Assembly: GCA_913030825.1 (NCBI GenBank) | Contig: CAJWCU010000009.1 | Span: 1-64,000 of the forward strand | Source of the DNA: an uncultured Rhodospirillaceae bacterium | Lineage (GTDB): Bacteria > Pseudomonadota > Alphaproteobacteria > Rhodospirillales > Casp-alpha2 | DNA: 64,000 nt | Reading direction: 5' to 3' | Part shown: one piece after another, positions 36,649 through 46,252 of the stretch | Layout of the letters: each line of letters opens with the position of its first letter | How positions within the stretch are numbered: the stretch's first letter is position 1 | Translations under genes and position numbers: made by a program | Notes under the pieces: generated by a model | What the model was told of the DNA's origin: nothing | The model's input: only the letters and a program-made list of their open reading frames with translations | Database searches by the model: none

Positions 36649-37782
36649 TCAGCTTCCGCCGATATCCTTGAGTGCCGGCGGATTGGCGGGGGCAGGCTGT
36701 CCCAGCAAGGTCGGATGGGCGCGCTGATACTGCGGCGGGAAGGCGGCCTGGGCACGAAGTTCTTCCGCCGCATGCCAGGGCCAACGCGGATCGTACAAGA
36801 CGCCGCGCGCCAGGGCCACCATGTCGGCCTGACCCGAGACGACAATGGTTTCCGCCTGCTTCGGTTCGGTGATCTGGCCGACGGCCATGGTCGCCATGCC
36901 GGTCGCGCGGCGGATGTCGGCGGCGAAGCCCGTCTGATATCCGGGGCCGGCGTCGATCTTCTGTTCCGGTGAATTGCCGCCCGACGATACATCCACGAAG
37001 TCGCAGCCACGGGTCTGCAGTTCCTTGACGAAGGCGATGGTTTGTTCGACGTCCCAGCTGCCTTCGACCCAATCGGTCGCCGAAACGCGGATGCCGACGG
37101 GCGTGCCGTTGTCGAACACGGCGCGCACGGTCTCGAAAACCTCCAACGGGAACTTCATGCGCCCGGCCAGATCGCCGCCATAGGCGTCGTCGCGCTTGTT
37201 GCTGTAGGGCGACAGGAACTGGTGCAGGAGATAGCCGTGCGCGGCATGGACCTCGATCGCGTCATAGCCCAGGCGCTTGGCCCGCAGCGCCGCGTCGGCG
37301 AAGGCCGTCTTGATCCGCGCCATGCCGTCCTCGTCCAGCGCCGCCGGAACGTGCCAGTCGGAGGCATAGGGCAGGGCCGAGGGCGCCTCGGTCGGCCAGG
37401 CACGCGGGTCGTCGGCGGCAAGCGAGGTGCCGCCGAGCCAGGGCAGGTCCGACGACGCCTTGCGCCCGGCATGGGCCAACTGAATACCGATCTTGGCGTT
37501 GCCGAACTCGCGGAAGAATTTGATAACGCGGGCCATCGCCGCTTCGTTCTCGTCGGAATAGAGCCCGACGCAGCCGGGGGTGATGCGGCCCTGGGCCTCG
37601 ACGCCCGAGGCTTCGACGATGACCAGCCCGGCGCCGGAAACGGCATATTGGCCGAGGTGCATCAGGTGCCAGTCGTTCATCGACCCGTCCTTGGCGGAAT
37701 ATTGGCACATGGGGGCGACGATGATGCGGTTGGAAAGTTCGAGATTGCCGAGGTGGATCGGCGAGAAAAGCTGGCTGGGCAT
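36649..37782 (-). CDS. Old Yellow Enzyme family NADH:flavin oxidoreductase (YqjM-like)
   Basis: 377 residues, FMN-binding TIM barrel. APMCQYSA near the N-terminus contains Cys26, the flavin-tuning cysteine of the YqjM class. IQLAHAGRK and DAIEVHAAHGYLLHQFLSPYSNKR are the active-site strands. Reduces activated C=C bonds such as those of enones. It ends 15 nt from the small gene above (convergent) and is not obviously in an operon. Confidence 0.93.
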   Translation of the reverse strand: MPSQLFSPIHLGNLELSNRIIVAPMCQYSAKDGSMNDWHLMHLGQYAVSGAGLVIVEASGVEAQGRITPGCVGLYSDENEAAMARVIKFFREFGNAKIGIQLAHAGRKASSDLPWLGGTSLAADDPRAWPTEAPSALPYASDWHVPAALDEDGMARIKTAFADAALRAKRLGYDAIEVHAAHGYLLHQFLSPYSNKRDDAYGGDLAGRMKFPLEVFETVRAVFDNGTPVGIRVSATDWVEGSWDVEQTIAFVKELQTRGCDFVDVSSGGNSPEQKIDAGPGYQTGFAADIRRATGMATMAVGQITEPKQAETIVVSGQADMVALARGVLYDPRWPWHAAEELRAQAAFPPQYQRAHPTLLGQPAPANPPALKDIGGS

Positions 37783-37955
37783 GGCTGTCTCTTGTCGGTT
37801 GGGCCGAGGGCGGATGATCCTGGGGAATGCCGAAGACGGTTCCGGCGGAGAGTGCGGGAAAGCCTAATCGGAATTCCCATTCCCGACAAATGGGGAGTGC
37901 TCACCCCGTTGGCAAGATGCTTGGGCCGGGCCCGCCCATCGGCTATAGGACGCGG

Positions 37956-39128
37956 ATGGAAACCGCCGATGTCATCATTCTGGGGGCCGGGGCGGCCGGG
38001 CTCATGTGCGCGGCCGGCGCGGTTGCGCGCGGGCGCCGGGTCGTGGTGCTGGAACGCAATCCGAAGGTCGCGCAAAAGATCCGCATTTCTGGCGGCGGGC
38101 GGGCCAACTTCACCAACCTGCACGCCGCGCCGGCGAATTTCCTTTCGGACAATCCCCGGTTCTGCGTTTCGGCGCTGAAACGCTTTACGCAGCGGGATTT
38201 CATCGTGCTCGTGGAAAAGCACGGCATCGCCTATCACGAAAAGACCCTGGGGCAGTTGTTCTGCGACGACAGCGCGCAGCAGATCATCGACATGCTGTTG
38301 GCGGAAGCAAAAGGCGCGGACATCCGCACCGGCGTTTCCATCAGGGCTGTGACACGGAACGGCGCCAGGTTCCATGTCGATACGGAGAAGGGCGCCTTCG
38401 AGGCCGCCGCCCTGGTTGTTGCCACGGGCGGGCCGTCGATCCCCAAGATGGGGGCGAGCGGCTTCGCTTATGATCTTGCGAAACACTTCGGTTTGCGCGT
38501 TGTCGAACCCCGGCCGGGGCTGGTGCCGCTGACCTTCGACCCGGCGATGCTGGCGCGGCTGGACGGACTTTCCGGCGTTTCCGTGCCCGCCACGGCGACG
38601 CTCGGCAAGGTTCGGTTCGACGAAGCCCTGCTGTTTACCCACCGGGGGCTCAGCGGCCCGGTGATCCTGCAAATCTCTTCCTACTGGCGGCCGGGCGAGG
38701 CGATCCGCCTGGATCTGTTGCCGGGGACGGACCTGTTTCAGGTGTTGAAGGACATGAAGCGGGATGAGCCGAAGAAAGAGGTCCCGACGGCCCTGGCCCA
38801 GGTTCTGCCAAAACGCCTGGCGCAGCGGCTGTGCGAATGGACCGATTGCCTTGGCCGTTTGGCGGATCAACCGGATAAGCGGCTGCGCGCCTTGGCCGAA
38901 CAGGTCAACGCCTGGACCGTCACGCCGAACGGGACGGAGGGGCTGCGCACGGCGGAGGTCACGGTCGGCGGTGTCGATACCCGGGACCTGTCGTCCAAGA
39001 CCATGGAAGCGAACGACGTTCCCGGCCTTTATTTCATCGGCGAGGCCGTCGACGTCACCGGTCATTTGGGCGGTTTCAACTTCCAGTGGGCCTGGGCGTC
39101 CGGCCACGCCTGCGGCGAGGTGGTCTAG
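37956..39128 (+). CDS. HI0933/YhiN-family flavoprotein
   Basis: 390 residues. N-terminal FAD-binding Rossmann motif VIILGAGAAGLMCAAGAV (6-23), then KIRISGGGRANFTNLH, the hallmark of the BaiN/HI0933 family. The end has GLYFIGEAVDVTGHLGGFN, the second FAD contact. Some members reduce flavin-linked substrates (BaiN in bile-acid metabolism); the substrate here is unknown. The frame continues upstream, but ATG 37956 gives the family start. Confidence 0.92.
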   Translation: METADVIILGAGAAGLMCAAGAVARGRRVVVLERNPKVAQKIRISGGGRANFTNLHAAPANFLSDNPRFCVSALKRFTQRDFIVLVEKHGIAYHEKTLGQLFCDDSAQQIIDMLLAEAKGADIRTGVSIRAVTRNGARFHVDTEKGAFEAAALVVATGGPSIPKMGASGFAYDLAKHFGLRVVEPRPGLVPLTFDPAMLARLDGLSGVSVPATATLGKVRFDEALLFTHRGLSGPVILQISSYWRPGEAIRLDLLPGTDLFQVLKDMKRDEPKKEVPTALAQVLPKRLAQRLCEWTDCLGRLADQPDKRLRALAEQVNAWTVTPNGTEGLRTAEVTVGGVDTRDLSSKTMEANDVPGLYFIGEAVDVTGHLGGFNFQWAWASGHACGEVV

Positions 39129-39131
39129 GGC

Positions 39132-40073
39132 TCAGGCATCCACGCCTTGCGGAACGACGCAGTCCGCATTCTCGGCACTTGCGGCGCGGAAATCATCGAT
39201 ATGGCTGCGCACGCAATCCAGGAAGGTTTGGGCGTCCTCCGACAATATCTGGCCCGCGTGGAAGATGTATCCGAACAGCAGCCAATGGGCGGGCGCCAAC
39301 GGACGCGTCACGATGCCAGCGGGGGCACCGAGCACCGAGAGCCGGTCGTTGATGGCGATCCCGGCGCCGTCCCGCGCCAATTGGCAGGCGATCACGGAAG
39401 ACGTCGTCTCCACGGCATAGCCGGGCATCAGGCCGCTGGAGCGGAAGAAGGCGTCGGTCTGCTGCCGACCGAAGAGGTTGGGCTGCATCCCGATGATCGG
39501 GATGCCTGAGAGGTCTTCCGCCGTCACGGCGTCTTTTCGGGCGAGGGGGTGATCCGCCGCCATCACGGCCTCCATGCGGACACGGCAGAGGGGGCGGCTT
39601 TCGATCGGCATGAGGGTCGGCGGCACCGGCAGGGAGCCGATCCCCAGGTCATAGCGGGCGATGCCCGAGCGGCTTTCGAATTCGAACCGCGACAGCACGT
39701 CGACGATGCTTTTGAGGTTCGGATGGCTTCGTTGCAGACGCGCCAGGGCGGGGGTGACCAGACCGGCGGCCGTACGCGGCGCGGTGACCAGGCGCAGTGG
39801 CTGGCCTTGCCCCGCCTGAATGCCGGCGGCGATATGGGGCAGTTCGTCGATGCCGTCCAGGATGTGGCGGGTCTCGCGGTAGAACCGGTCGCCCGCTTCG
39901 GACAGGGTCAGGCTGCGCCGTGTGCGATCGAACAATTTCAGGCGCGTCTCGCCCTCCAGCATTTGGATCAGGCGGCTGACCGCCGGCTGGCTCAGGTTCA
40001 TGGCCTGGGCGGCCGCGGCGAGAGAGCCCTGGGAGACGACCAGCCGAAACGCCTGCAATGTCTTGAAATTCAT
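39132..40073 (-). CDS. LysR-family transcriptional regulator
   Basis: 313 residues. Winged helix-turn-helix at 1-60 (FRLVVSQGSLAAAAQAMNLSQPAVSRLIQ), then a two-lobed effector domain (about 90-300). It ends 3 nt from the convergent flavoprotein gene and diverges from the exported SGNH-like protein at 40260, which is its likeliest target by position. Confidence 0.93.
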   Translation of the reverse strand: MNFKTLQAFRLVVSQGSLAAAAQAMNLSQPAVSRLIQMLEGETRLKLFDRTRRSLTLSEAGDRFYRETRHILDGIDELPHIAAGIQAGQGQPLRLVTAPRTAAGLVTPALARLQRSHPNLKSIVDVLSRFEFESRSGIARYDLGIGSLPVPPTLMPIESRPLCRVRMEAVMAADHPLARKDAVTAEDLSGIPIIGMQPNLFGRQQTDAFFRSSGLMPGYAVETTSSVIACQLARDGAGIAINDRLSVLGAPAGIVTRPLAPAHWLLFGYIFHAGQILSEDAQTFLDCVRSHIDDFRAASAENADCVVPQGVDA

Positions 40074-40259
40074 TCAAATACCGATTCAAAAACGTCTCAT
40101 ACCTTATTGATAATATGCCGAATTCTGATGACATATGCAAATTACTGAATAGTTGTTCATTAGTTTCGATTTTTCTTTTCAGTCGTGGCGGCGCAGATTG
40201 TCGGGGTCGCGGCTTCCTGCGGCATTTGGGAGACATCATTCAAGACGAGGAGATCAACG
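40074..40259. promoter_or_regulatory. LysR-SGNH divergent control region
   Basis: AT-rich stretch (most marked at 40074-40185) with CATA and TATG half-sites flanking CCTTATTGATAA near 40100-40118, a dyad of the size LysR proteins use. GAGGAG at 40246-40251 is the ribosome-binding site for the forward gene. Assignment of the operator is tentative. Confidence 0.35.
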
Positions 40260-41078
40260 ATGCGTTTCCGTCGTTTCGCAAACCAATCCATATTCCTGGT
40301 TCTGTTCGCGGCTGCCTGGGCGGTTGCCAGCACCGCCGTACAGGCCGAGGGCATGCAGCCCGCTGTTACGCAGCTGAAAGTCGACAAGCCGCAGCGCGTG
40401 CTGTTCATGGGCAACAGCTATCTCTACTACAACGACAGCCTGCACAATCACGTCCGCCGCATGGTCGCGGCTTCGGGCATCTACGGCCTGAAGGATATGA
40501 AATACAAATCGGCGACGATCAGCGGCAGCATGCTGTTCGACCACGACATCGACAGCTACCTGACGCCGGGCAAGTTGCGCGTGAAGGGGCCGTTCCAGGT
40601 CGTCATTATGCAGGGCTTCAGCGCCGCCGCGACGAAGAAGGGCCATGCGCCCAAGTTCGAGGCGACCGTCGCCGAATTCGCCAAGAAAATCACGGCAGCG
40701 GGCGGCCAGCCGGCATTGTACATGACCCACGCCTATACCAAGAACCATAAGAAGTACGACCCCAAGATGATCGAGGCGATCGAGAAGCTTTACGTGGGGA
40801 CGGGCAACAAGGTCGGCGCCCTGGTCATTCCCGTCGGTTTGGCTTTCGAGGAAGCCCACAAGCAGCGCCCGAACCTGGACCTGCAGCAGACCTACGACGG
40901 CTCGCACCCCAATTTGCACGGCACGTATCTTGCTGCCTGCGTGGTCTTCGCCAGCCTGTATGGGCAATCGCCGGTCGGCAATGCCTATGACTACTTCGGC
41001 AAGGTCGACAAGGACATGGCGGCCTTCCTGCAGAAGGTCGCGGAAACCACCGTGAACGGGTTCTTCGGCCGCAAGTGA
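40260..41078 (+). CDS. Exported SGNH-hydrolase-like protein
   Basis: 272 residues from ATG 40260 after GAGGAG. A signal peptide ends AVQAEGM (about residue 29). The mature protein starts with VLFMGNSYLYYNDSL, a block I-like GNS serine, and has DGSHPNLHGTYLAA near the end, resembling the DxxH block V of SGNH/GDSL esterases. Only these two blocks are obvious, so activity is probable but unproven. Substrate unknown. Regulated perhaps by the divergent LysR protein. Confidence 0.72.
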   Translation: MRFRRFANQSIFLVLFAAAWAVASTAVQAEGMQPAVTQLKVDKPQRVLFMGNSYLYYNDSLHNHVRRMVAASGIYGLKDMKYKSATISGSMLFDHDIDSYLTPGKLRVKGPFQVVIMQGFSAAATKKGHAPKFEATVAEFAKKITAAGGQPALYMTHAYTKNHKKYDPKMIEAIEKLYVGTGNKVGALVIPVGLAFEEAHKQRPNLDLQQTYDGSHPNLHGTYLAACVVFASLYGQSPVGNAYDYFGKVDKDMAAFLQKVAETTVNGFFGRK

Positions 41079-41107
41079 GCCAAGATATCTGATGGCAGAC
41101 CCAGCCT

Positions 41108-41138
41108 CGGCGGGCGGTCTTCGGGCCGCCCGCCGTTT
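41108..41138. terminator. Bidirectional terminator hairpin
   Basis: CGGCGGGCGG (41108-41117) pairs perfectly with CCGCCCGCCG (41126-41135), followed by TTT. It separates the forward SGNH-like gene from the reverse TPR gene and can serve both. Confidence 0.7.
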
Positions 41139-41152
41139 CCTTGGCCGGACCG

Positions 41153-42847
41153 TCAGCGGATATCGAAGGCGATGGAGTGGCGCAGACCTTCCTGGGTGAA
41201 GGGCTTCACGCCATGCCAGACGTAGGACGGGAACAGGACCAGCAAGCCCGGTTCCGGCCGGATCAGGCGGTGGGTCTTGTTCTTTTCGCTGACGAAGGCA
41301 TCCGGCGGGGCGCCGAACTGAATGCAGCCTTCGCCGGATGCCCATACCTCCTCGGGCAGGTCCGGCGCCTTCACGTAGTAAACCCCGGACAGCCATCCAT
41401 TGTTGTGGATGTGGCTGGCGTCGTACCCGGCGCCGTAAAGGATCGTCGACCAGGCACCCATGAACTCGAAATCCGGGTTGATATAGCGGAGGAAGGGATG
41501 GTCCGGGTCGGGAGCCAGCGTGGCGACATAGGCCCGCACGGCGTCGTGGATCAGATCGCGGATGATCCGAACGTTGCCGGTCGCGTTACGGAACAGGTTG
41601 TCGGGAATCTGCGTACCGCCCCGCATGGTCTGGTCCAAGGGGATGGAGCCGACCTTGTGCTGTTTTTCCAATTCCCGATGCAGGGCGTCGTTGAATACCG
41701 CCATGTCGGCGAACCCGGGTGGGGTCGGCAAGGGGATGGTTTTCACGTCCTTGTCGTAATCGACGAAGGCGCCAACTTCGGGGTCGTCCGCTTCGACCAT
41801 GGCGATGGTCATCGTACCCAGAATGCCGCTCATGCGCGGTTTCAGGCGATGGGCGGTCTTCAAGACTTCGACCGCGTCGTCATGGCGCCCGGCGCGGATC
41901 AGGCTTTGTCCCTGGCTTTCCAGGATTTGCGGATCGTCGGGCGCCAAACGCACGGCCTCTTCGTAGTGACGCAGGGCGTCCTCGTGGCGGTCGAGCATGG
42001 ACAGCGACCACCCCAGCGCCGCATGGGCGATCGGCTGGTTCCCATCCAATTCCAGGGCACGGCGCAGGACGGGTTCGGCCTCGGCGAAGGCTTCGTCCTG
42101 GGCCAGTTCCCAGCCGTACTGAGCATGCACCTGCGGCAGCTCGGGATGGTTTTCAATGGCCCAGAGGAAGGTGTCGTAGCACGCGCCGTCCCGGTTCGTC
42201 GCCTTCATCAGGCCCTTGAAGCTTTTGTGGCTGTCGATATGGGTCGGGTCCATGCGGACCGCCGACCAGCAGGATTCGATGGCGCCTTCGGGATCGTCCA
42301 GCACGAACTGCAACGACGCCATGGCCGCGAAGGTATCCGGGATGCCGCCGCTGACCTGCACGACCTTTTTAAGGACGCTCAGTGCGCCTTCCAACTTGCC
42401 CGCATCGCGCAGCGCGATGCCGTAATTATGGAGGATTTCCGGCTCGTCCGGCGTCAGGCGCAAGGCGGCCTCGAACGACAGGATCGCCGCCTGCAGGTCG
42501 CCCAGGCGTTGTTGGGCCATGCCCAGGTTGTTCAGGATATCGGCATTTTGCGGCGCCAGGTCATGGGCGCGCTGGTACTTATCGCGGGCACTTGCGGGCT
42601 CGCCCATATGGAACAGCGCCAATCCCAGGTTGTTGAAATAATTGGGGTTGTTGGGATCCAGCTCGGTCGCGCGGCTCAGGATTTCGACCGCGCCCATCAG
42701 GTTCCCCATCTGCATCGTGGCGACGCCCAACAGGTGATGCGCCTCGGGATGGCCGGGGGTGCCCGCGATGAACTCGCGGTACAGGCGCTGGGCGTCCTGA
42801 AGATGTCCGGCCTGATGACTGGCGAAGGCTTGTTGCAGAAGGTTCAA
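41153..42847 (-). CDS. TPR protein with C-terminal 2OG-Fe(II) oxygenase domain
   Basis: 564 residues from a TTG at 42847 (MNLLQQAFASHQAGHLQDAQRLYREF), the usual opening of TPR arrays. Another TTG at 42982 would overlap the gene upstream by 50 nt. About nine TPR repeats (1-365) are followed by a putative 2OG-Fe(II) oxygenase domain with HIHNNGWLSGVYYV and WHGVKPFTQEGLRHSIAFD. Probably a protein or peptide hydroxylase whose TPRs select the target; the target is unknown. Last gene of a reverse-strand group. Confidence 0.85.
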   Translation of the reverse strand: MNLLQQAFASHQAGHLQDAQRLYREFIAGTPGHPEAHHLLGVATMQMGNLMGAVEILSRATELDPNNPNYFNNLGLALFHMGEPASARDKYQRAHDLAPQNADILNNLGMAQQRLGDLQAAILSFEAALRLTPDEPEILHNYGIALRDAGKLEGALSVLKKVVQVSGGIPDTFAAMASLQFVLDDPEGAIESCWSAVRMDPTHIDSHKSFKGLMKATNRDGACYDTFLWAIENHPELPQVHAQYGWELAQDEAFAEAEPVLRRALELDGNQPIAHAALGWSLSMLDRHEDALRHYEEAVRLAPDDPQILESQGQSLIRAGRHDDAVEVLKTAHRLKPRMSGILGTMTIAMVEADDPEVGAFVDYDKDVKTIPLPTPPGFADMAVFNDALHRELEKQHKVGSIPLDQTMRGGTQIPDNLFRNATGNVRIIRDLIHDAVRAYVATLAPDPDHPFLRYINPDFEFMGAWSTILYGAGYDASHIHNNGWLSGVYYVKAPDLPEEVWASGEGCIQFGAPPDAFVSEKNKTHRLIRPEPGLLVLFPSYVWHGVKPFTQEGLRHSIAFDIR

Positions 42848-42932
42848 CGCTGGGGCCCTTTGTCGGCGGCGGGGCGGATGACCATGATTTAGCGCAGCGC
42901 CGCCGGTCAGGCAAAGGGCTTTCGGGGGCGCG

Positions 42933-43634
42933 TTATTTTCGGCGCATGGTGTCGTCGAAATCGTCGAGCGATGGGAAGGCAAGGGGTGTCAGACTGTCCA
43001 GGTTCCGCAGCCGGTCTTCGTAGTCGGTCAGATATTGCGCCCGCGCGGCATCATCAACGTAAGGCACGTGCCAGGCGACGAAAGGCGGCAGGACCGTCAT
43101 GCCGGTATAGGCGAGGGTGCCGCGCAGCAGGGGGCGCAGCATGTCTTCCAGCTTGCCATGAATGGCTTCGTCGCTGTCGAGCATGTATTCACGCCCGCCC
43201 AAGGTCAGGGTCAGCATGGCTTTCTTGCCCTTCAAACCGCCCCGGTCGTAGAACCGCCGCCCGCCGTAGGTCAGGCCGGAGACCATCACCCGGTCGATCC
43301 AGCCCTTCATGATTGCAGGAACGGAAAACCAATAGAGCGGGAAATGCAGGATCAGCAGGTCGCAACGGATCAGCTTGTCGATCTCCGCCGCGATATCGGG
43401 GGCGAGGGTGCCGGTCTCATGGCCATGGCGCTGTTCCAGGGCGTAGACGAGGTAATCCGGGTTGGCGCGATCCGTGAAGTCGTCCGGCCCCGACACGGGA
43501 TTGAAGCCCATGGCATAAAGGTCCGAGACCTCGACCGTATGCCCCAGTTCGGCAAGAATCTTGACGGAATGATCGCGCAACGCCGTGTTGAACGACTGCG
43601 GTTCGGGATGGGCGTGGACGATCAGGACGTTCAT
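42933..43634 (-). CDS. NAD(P)H quinone oxidoreductase, NQO1/KefF-type flavodoxin fold
   Basis: 233 residues. The FMN/FAD-binding start MNVLIVHAHPEPQSFNTAL, the FPLYWFSVPAIMKGWIDRV segment and TLGGREYMLDSDEAIHG are typical of the flavodoxin-like-fold quinone reductase family. It starts 10 nt after the stop of the amidohydrolase gene, implying an operon. Confidence 0.92.
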   Translation of the reverse strand: MNVLIVHAHPEPQSFNTALRDHSVKILAELGHTVEVSDLYAMGFNPVSGPDDFTDRANPDYLVYALEQRHGHETGTLAPDIAAEIDKLIRCDLLILHFPLYWFSVPAIMKGWIDRVMVSGLTYGGRRFYDRGGLKGKKAMLTLTLGGREYMLDSDEAIHGKLEDMLRPLLRGTLAYTGMTVLPPFVAWHVPYVDDAARAQYLTDYEDRLRNLDSLTPLAFPSLDDFDDTMRRK

Positions 43635-43644
43635 GCAGCGGGTC

Positions 43645-44580
43645 TCACTCCGGCGGCGGTTCGGCGCCCGTGCGCTCGGTGATCAGGCCGTAGTGTTCCG
43701 TGCGGCGATGGGCGGCGAAGTTAAAGGTCGAACCTTTCAGGAAGGCGCAGGCGTCCAGGTCGCAGTCGTGGACGATGACTTCGTCGTCTTCCGTCTCGGC
43801 CTCGGCGACGACCTGACCGTCGGGATTGATGATGCAGCTGCCGCCCATCAGGTGATAGTCGGGCGCTTCCTCGCCGGCCTTGGCGACGCCGACGACCCAG
43901 GTCGCGTTCTGATAGGCGCCTGCCTGCATGGAAAGGCGCGAATGGTGATGGCGCAGCTCCGGCGTGTCCGGCCCGCCGAGCCCGTTCCACGACGGCGTGT
44001 TGTAGCCCAGCATGATCAACTCCACGCCTTGCAGGCCCATGACCCGGTAGGTCTCCGGCCAGCGGCGGTCGTTGCAGATGCACATGCCCATCACGCCGCC
44101 CATGGTGCGCCAAACGGGAAAGCCCAGGTTTCCGGGTTCGAAATAGCGTTTTTCAAGGTGCTGGAAGCGGCGCTCCGGCTCCAATTCCGCATGACCGGGC
44201 AGGTGCACCTTGCGGTATTTGCCGACGATCTTGGCGTCCTTGTCGACCAGGATCTGGGTGTTGAAGTGATGGCCGTCCGGCGTCAGTTCGGCATAGCCCA
44301 GGGAAAATCCGATCTTGTTGTCGGCCGCGTAATCGAACAGCGGGCGCGTGGCGTCGTTCGGCATCTCCCGTTCGAACCATTCGTCCATTTCGGCACGGTC
44401 TTCGGCGTAGAACCGGGGGAAGAAAGTCGTCAGCGCGGTTTCCGTATAAACGACCACATCCGCGCCCTCGGCCTTGGCCTGTTTCATCATCTCCAACAGA
44501 CGGGCGACGATCACCTGGCGGCTGTCGGTTTCCAGATTGGGCCCTTGCTGGGCGGCGGCGACGCGAATGATGCGGGTCAT
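43645..44580 (-). CDS. N-carbamoyl-D-amino acid hydrolase-like nitrilase
   Basis: 311 residues, close to the 304 of the Agrobacterium enzyme. The nitrilase triad is Glu47 (VVYTETALTTFFPR), Lys124 (KYRKVHLPGH) and Cys169 (MCICNDRRWPETYRVMG). HLEKRYFEPGNLGFPV is specific to this subfamily, which cleaves N-carbamoyl amino acids to amino acid, CO2 and ammonia. No hydantoinase gene is nearby, so carbamoyl compounds may be imported or come from pyrimidine breakdown. Confidence 0.9.
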   Translation of the reverse strand: MTRIIRVAAAQQGPNLETDSRQVIVARLLEMMKQAKAEGADVVVYTETALTTFFPRFYAEDRAEMDEWFEREMPNDATRPLFDYAADNKIGFSLGYAELTPDGHHFNTQILVDKDAKIVGKYRKVHLPGHAELEPERRFQHLEKRYFEPGNLGFPVWRTMGGVMGMCICNDRRWPETYRVMGLQGVELIMLGYNTPSWNGLGGPDTPELRHHHSRLSMQAGAYQNATWVVGVAKAGEEAPDYHLMGGSCIINPDGQVVAEAETEDDEVIVHDCDLDACAFLKGSTFNFAAHRRTEHYGLITERTGAEPPPE

Positions 44581-44660
44581 GGGGGATAGGGCTCCTGTCG
44601 TGGTGGTTGGCCGAGACTAGGCGCGAGCCGCCCCCTGGACAAGGTGGGATCCGGGAAAGA

Positions 44661-46169
44661 TCAGAACAGGCGCGGCACCAGATACAGCGCCGCAAGCGCG
44701 ATGACCGCCGTCGCCGCGAAATTAAGGAACACGCCCGCGGCACACATATGGGCGACGTCGAGACGCCCGGCGGCGAAGACGATGGCGTTGGGCGGCGTCG
44801 CCACCGGCATCATGAAGGCGCAGCTGGCGGCGAGCGCCACCGGTACCGCGAAGACCATGGGCTCAAAGCCCAGGGTCGCGGCGAGCGCGGCGGCGACCGG
44901 AATGAACACCGCCGCCGTCGCCGTGTTCGAGGTGATCTCCGTGAGGAACACCACCATCCCGGTAATCAGCAGCAGCACCGCGATCAGCGGCAGCGCGCCG
45001 CCCTCGGCGAACAAGCCGCCCAGCCAATGGGCCAGACCGGTTTCCTGGATCGCCCCCGCCAGCGACAGGCCGCCGCCGAACAGGATCAGAATCCCCCAGG
45101 GCAGGCGCGCCGCATGGGACCAGTCCATCAGGAAACTGCGGGTCTTCAAATCGACAGGAATGGCGAAGGCCGCGACGGCGCCGATCAGGGCGATGGCCGT
45201 GTCGTTCAACGGCACGACGTCGTCGATCAGCGGCCGGAACATCCAGGTCAGCGCCACGGCGAGAAACAGCAAGGCGGTCAGCGCCTCGCCCCGGCCGATC
45301 GGGCCCAATTCGCCGTGGGCCCGCGCGATCCCGTCCTGAATGGGACCCTGGGCCAGGTCGTCGGCCCGGCAGGTGACTTTAGTCAACAGTAGCCAGGCGG
45401 CGATCAGTAGCACCAGGGCGACGGGCAGTCCCAGCGCCATCCATTGGGCGAAGCCGATCTCGATCCCGTGGTTCTGTCCCATGTAGCCCGCGAGGAAGGC
45501 ATTGGGCGGCGTGCCGATCAGGGTCGCCGTGCCGCCGATGCTGGCGGCATAGGCGATGGACAGCAACAGGCCCCGGGCAAAGCGGTCCTTGGCCGGGGCG
45601 GGGGTGTCTCCGTCTTCCGCATCGTCGCCGTCGACGAAAGCGATGACGCTCAAGGCAATCGGCACCATCATCAACGTCGTCGCCGTGTTCGAAACCCACA
45701 TGCTGAGCAGCGCCGTCGCCGCCATGAACCCGGCGGTCAGGCGCGCGGGCTGCGTCCCGGCGACGGCGATGATGCGGATCGCGATGCGCCGATGCAGGTT
45801 CCAGCGCTCCATGGTCAAGGCGATGACGAAACCGCCCAGGAACAGAAAGACCAAAGGATGGCCGTAGGCCGAGGTCGTCGCCTTCATATCCGTCACGCCG
45901 AGCAGCGGAAACAGGATCGCGGGCAGCAAAGCCGTGGCGGGCAGGGGCACCGCCTGGGTCAGCCACCAGAGCGCCATCCACCCGGCGACGGCGGCAACGG
46001 TCCAGCCACCGGGGCTGAGCCCCATCGGCGCCGGCAGCGCCATGACCGCGAGGAATAGGGCCGGTCCCGCCGCGAGTGCGAGCAGCGCACGCAGCCCGCG
46101 GCCACCATGCCGGGCAGTTTCCGGGGCGTGGCTCGGGTCGGGGCGGGCGGGCGGCGAGGTTGGCGGCAT
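44661..46169 (-). CDS. SLC13/DASS-family sodium:dicarboxylate-type symporter
   Basis: 502 residues, about eleven to twelve membrane segments. The two SNT ion-binding signatures are present: SNTATTLMMVPIA (about 165) and SNTATAAVFIPVA (about 425), with GTPPNAFLAGYM between. The family takes up succinate, citrate or sulfate. As first gene of the reverse-strand set it may bring in the substrate for the hydrolase downstream. Confidence 0.92.
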   Translation of the reverse strand: MPPTSPPARPDPSHAPETARHGGRGLRALLALAAGPALFLAVMALPAPMGLSPGGWTVAAVAGWMALWWLTQAVPLPATALLPAILFPLLGVTDMKATTSAYGHPLVFLFLGGFVIALTMERWNLHRRIAIRIIAVAGTQPARLTAGFMAATALLSMWVSNTATTLMMVPIALSVIAFVDGDDAEDGDTPAPAKDRFARGLLLSIAYAASIGGTATLIGTPPNAFLAGYMGQNHGIEIGFAQWMALGLPVALVLLIAAWLLLTKVTCRADDLAQGPIQDGIARAHGELGPIGRGEALTALLFLAVALTWMFRPLIDDVVPLNDTAIALIGAVAAFAIPVDLKTRSFLMDWSHAARLPWGILILFGGGLSLAGAIQETGLAHWLGGLFAEGGALPLIAVLLLITGMVVFLTEITSNTATAAVFIPVAAALAATLGFEPMVFAVPVALAASCAFMMPVATPPNAIVFAAGRLDVAHMCAAGVFLNFAATAVIALAALYLVPRLF

Positions 46170-46252
46170 GGCGGCTCCGGAAATGCGGCGGGGGGCTGGC
46201 GATAGGACGATGGGCAGCTTAAGGTATCGGGCATCGGAACGGCAGGGGCCAG

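Noticed and set aside
41141-42892. Forward frame of about 580 codons opposite the TPR-oxygenase gene.
   Set aside because: The reverse-strand product has clear TPR and oxygenase motifs; the forward product is a shadow.
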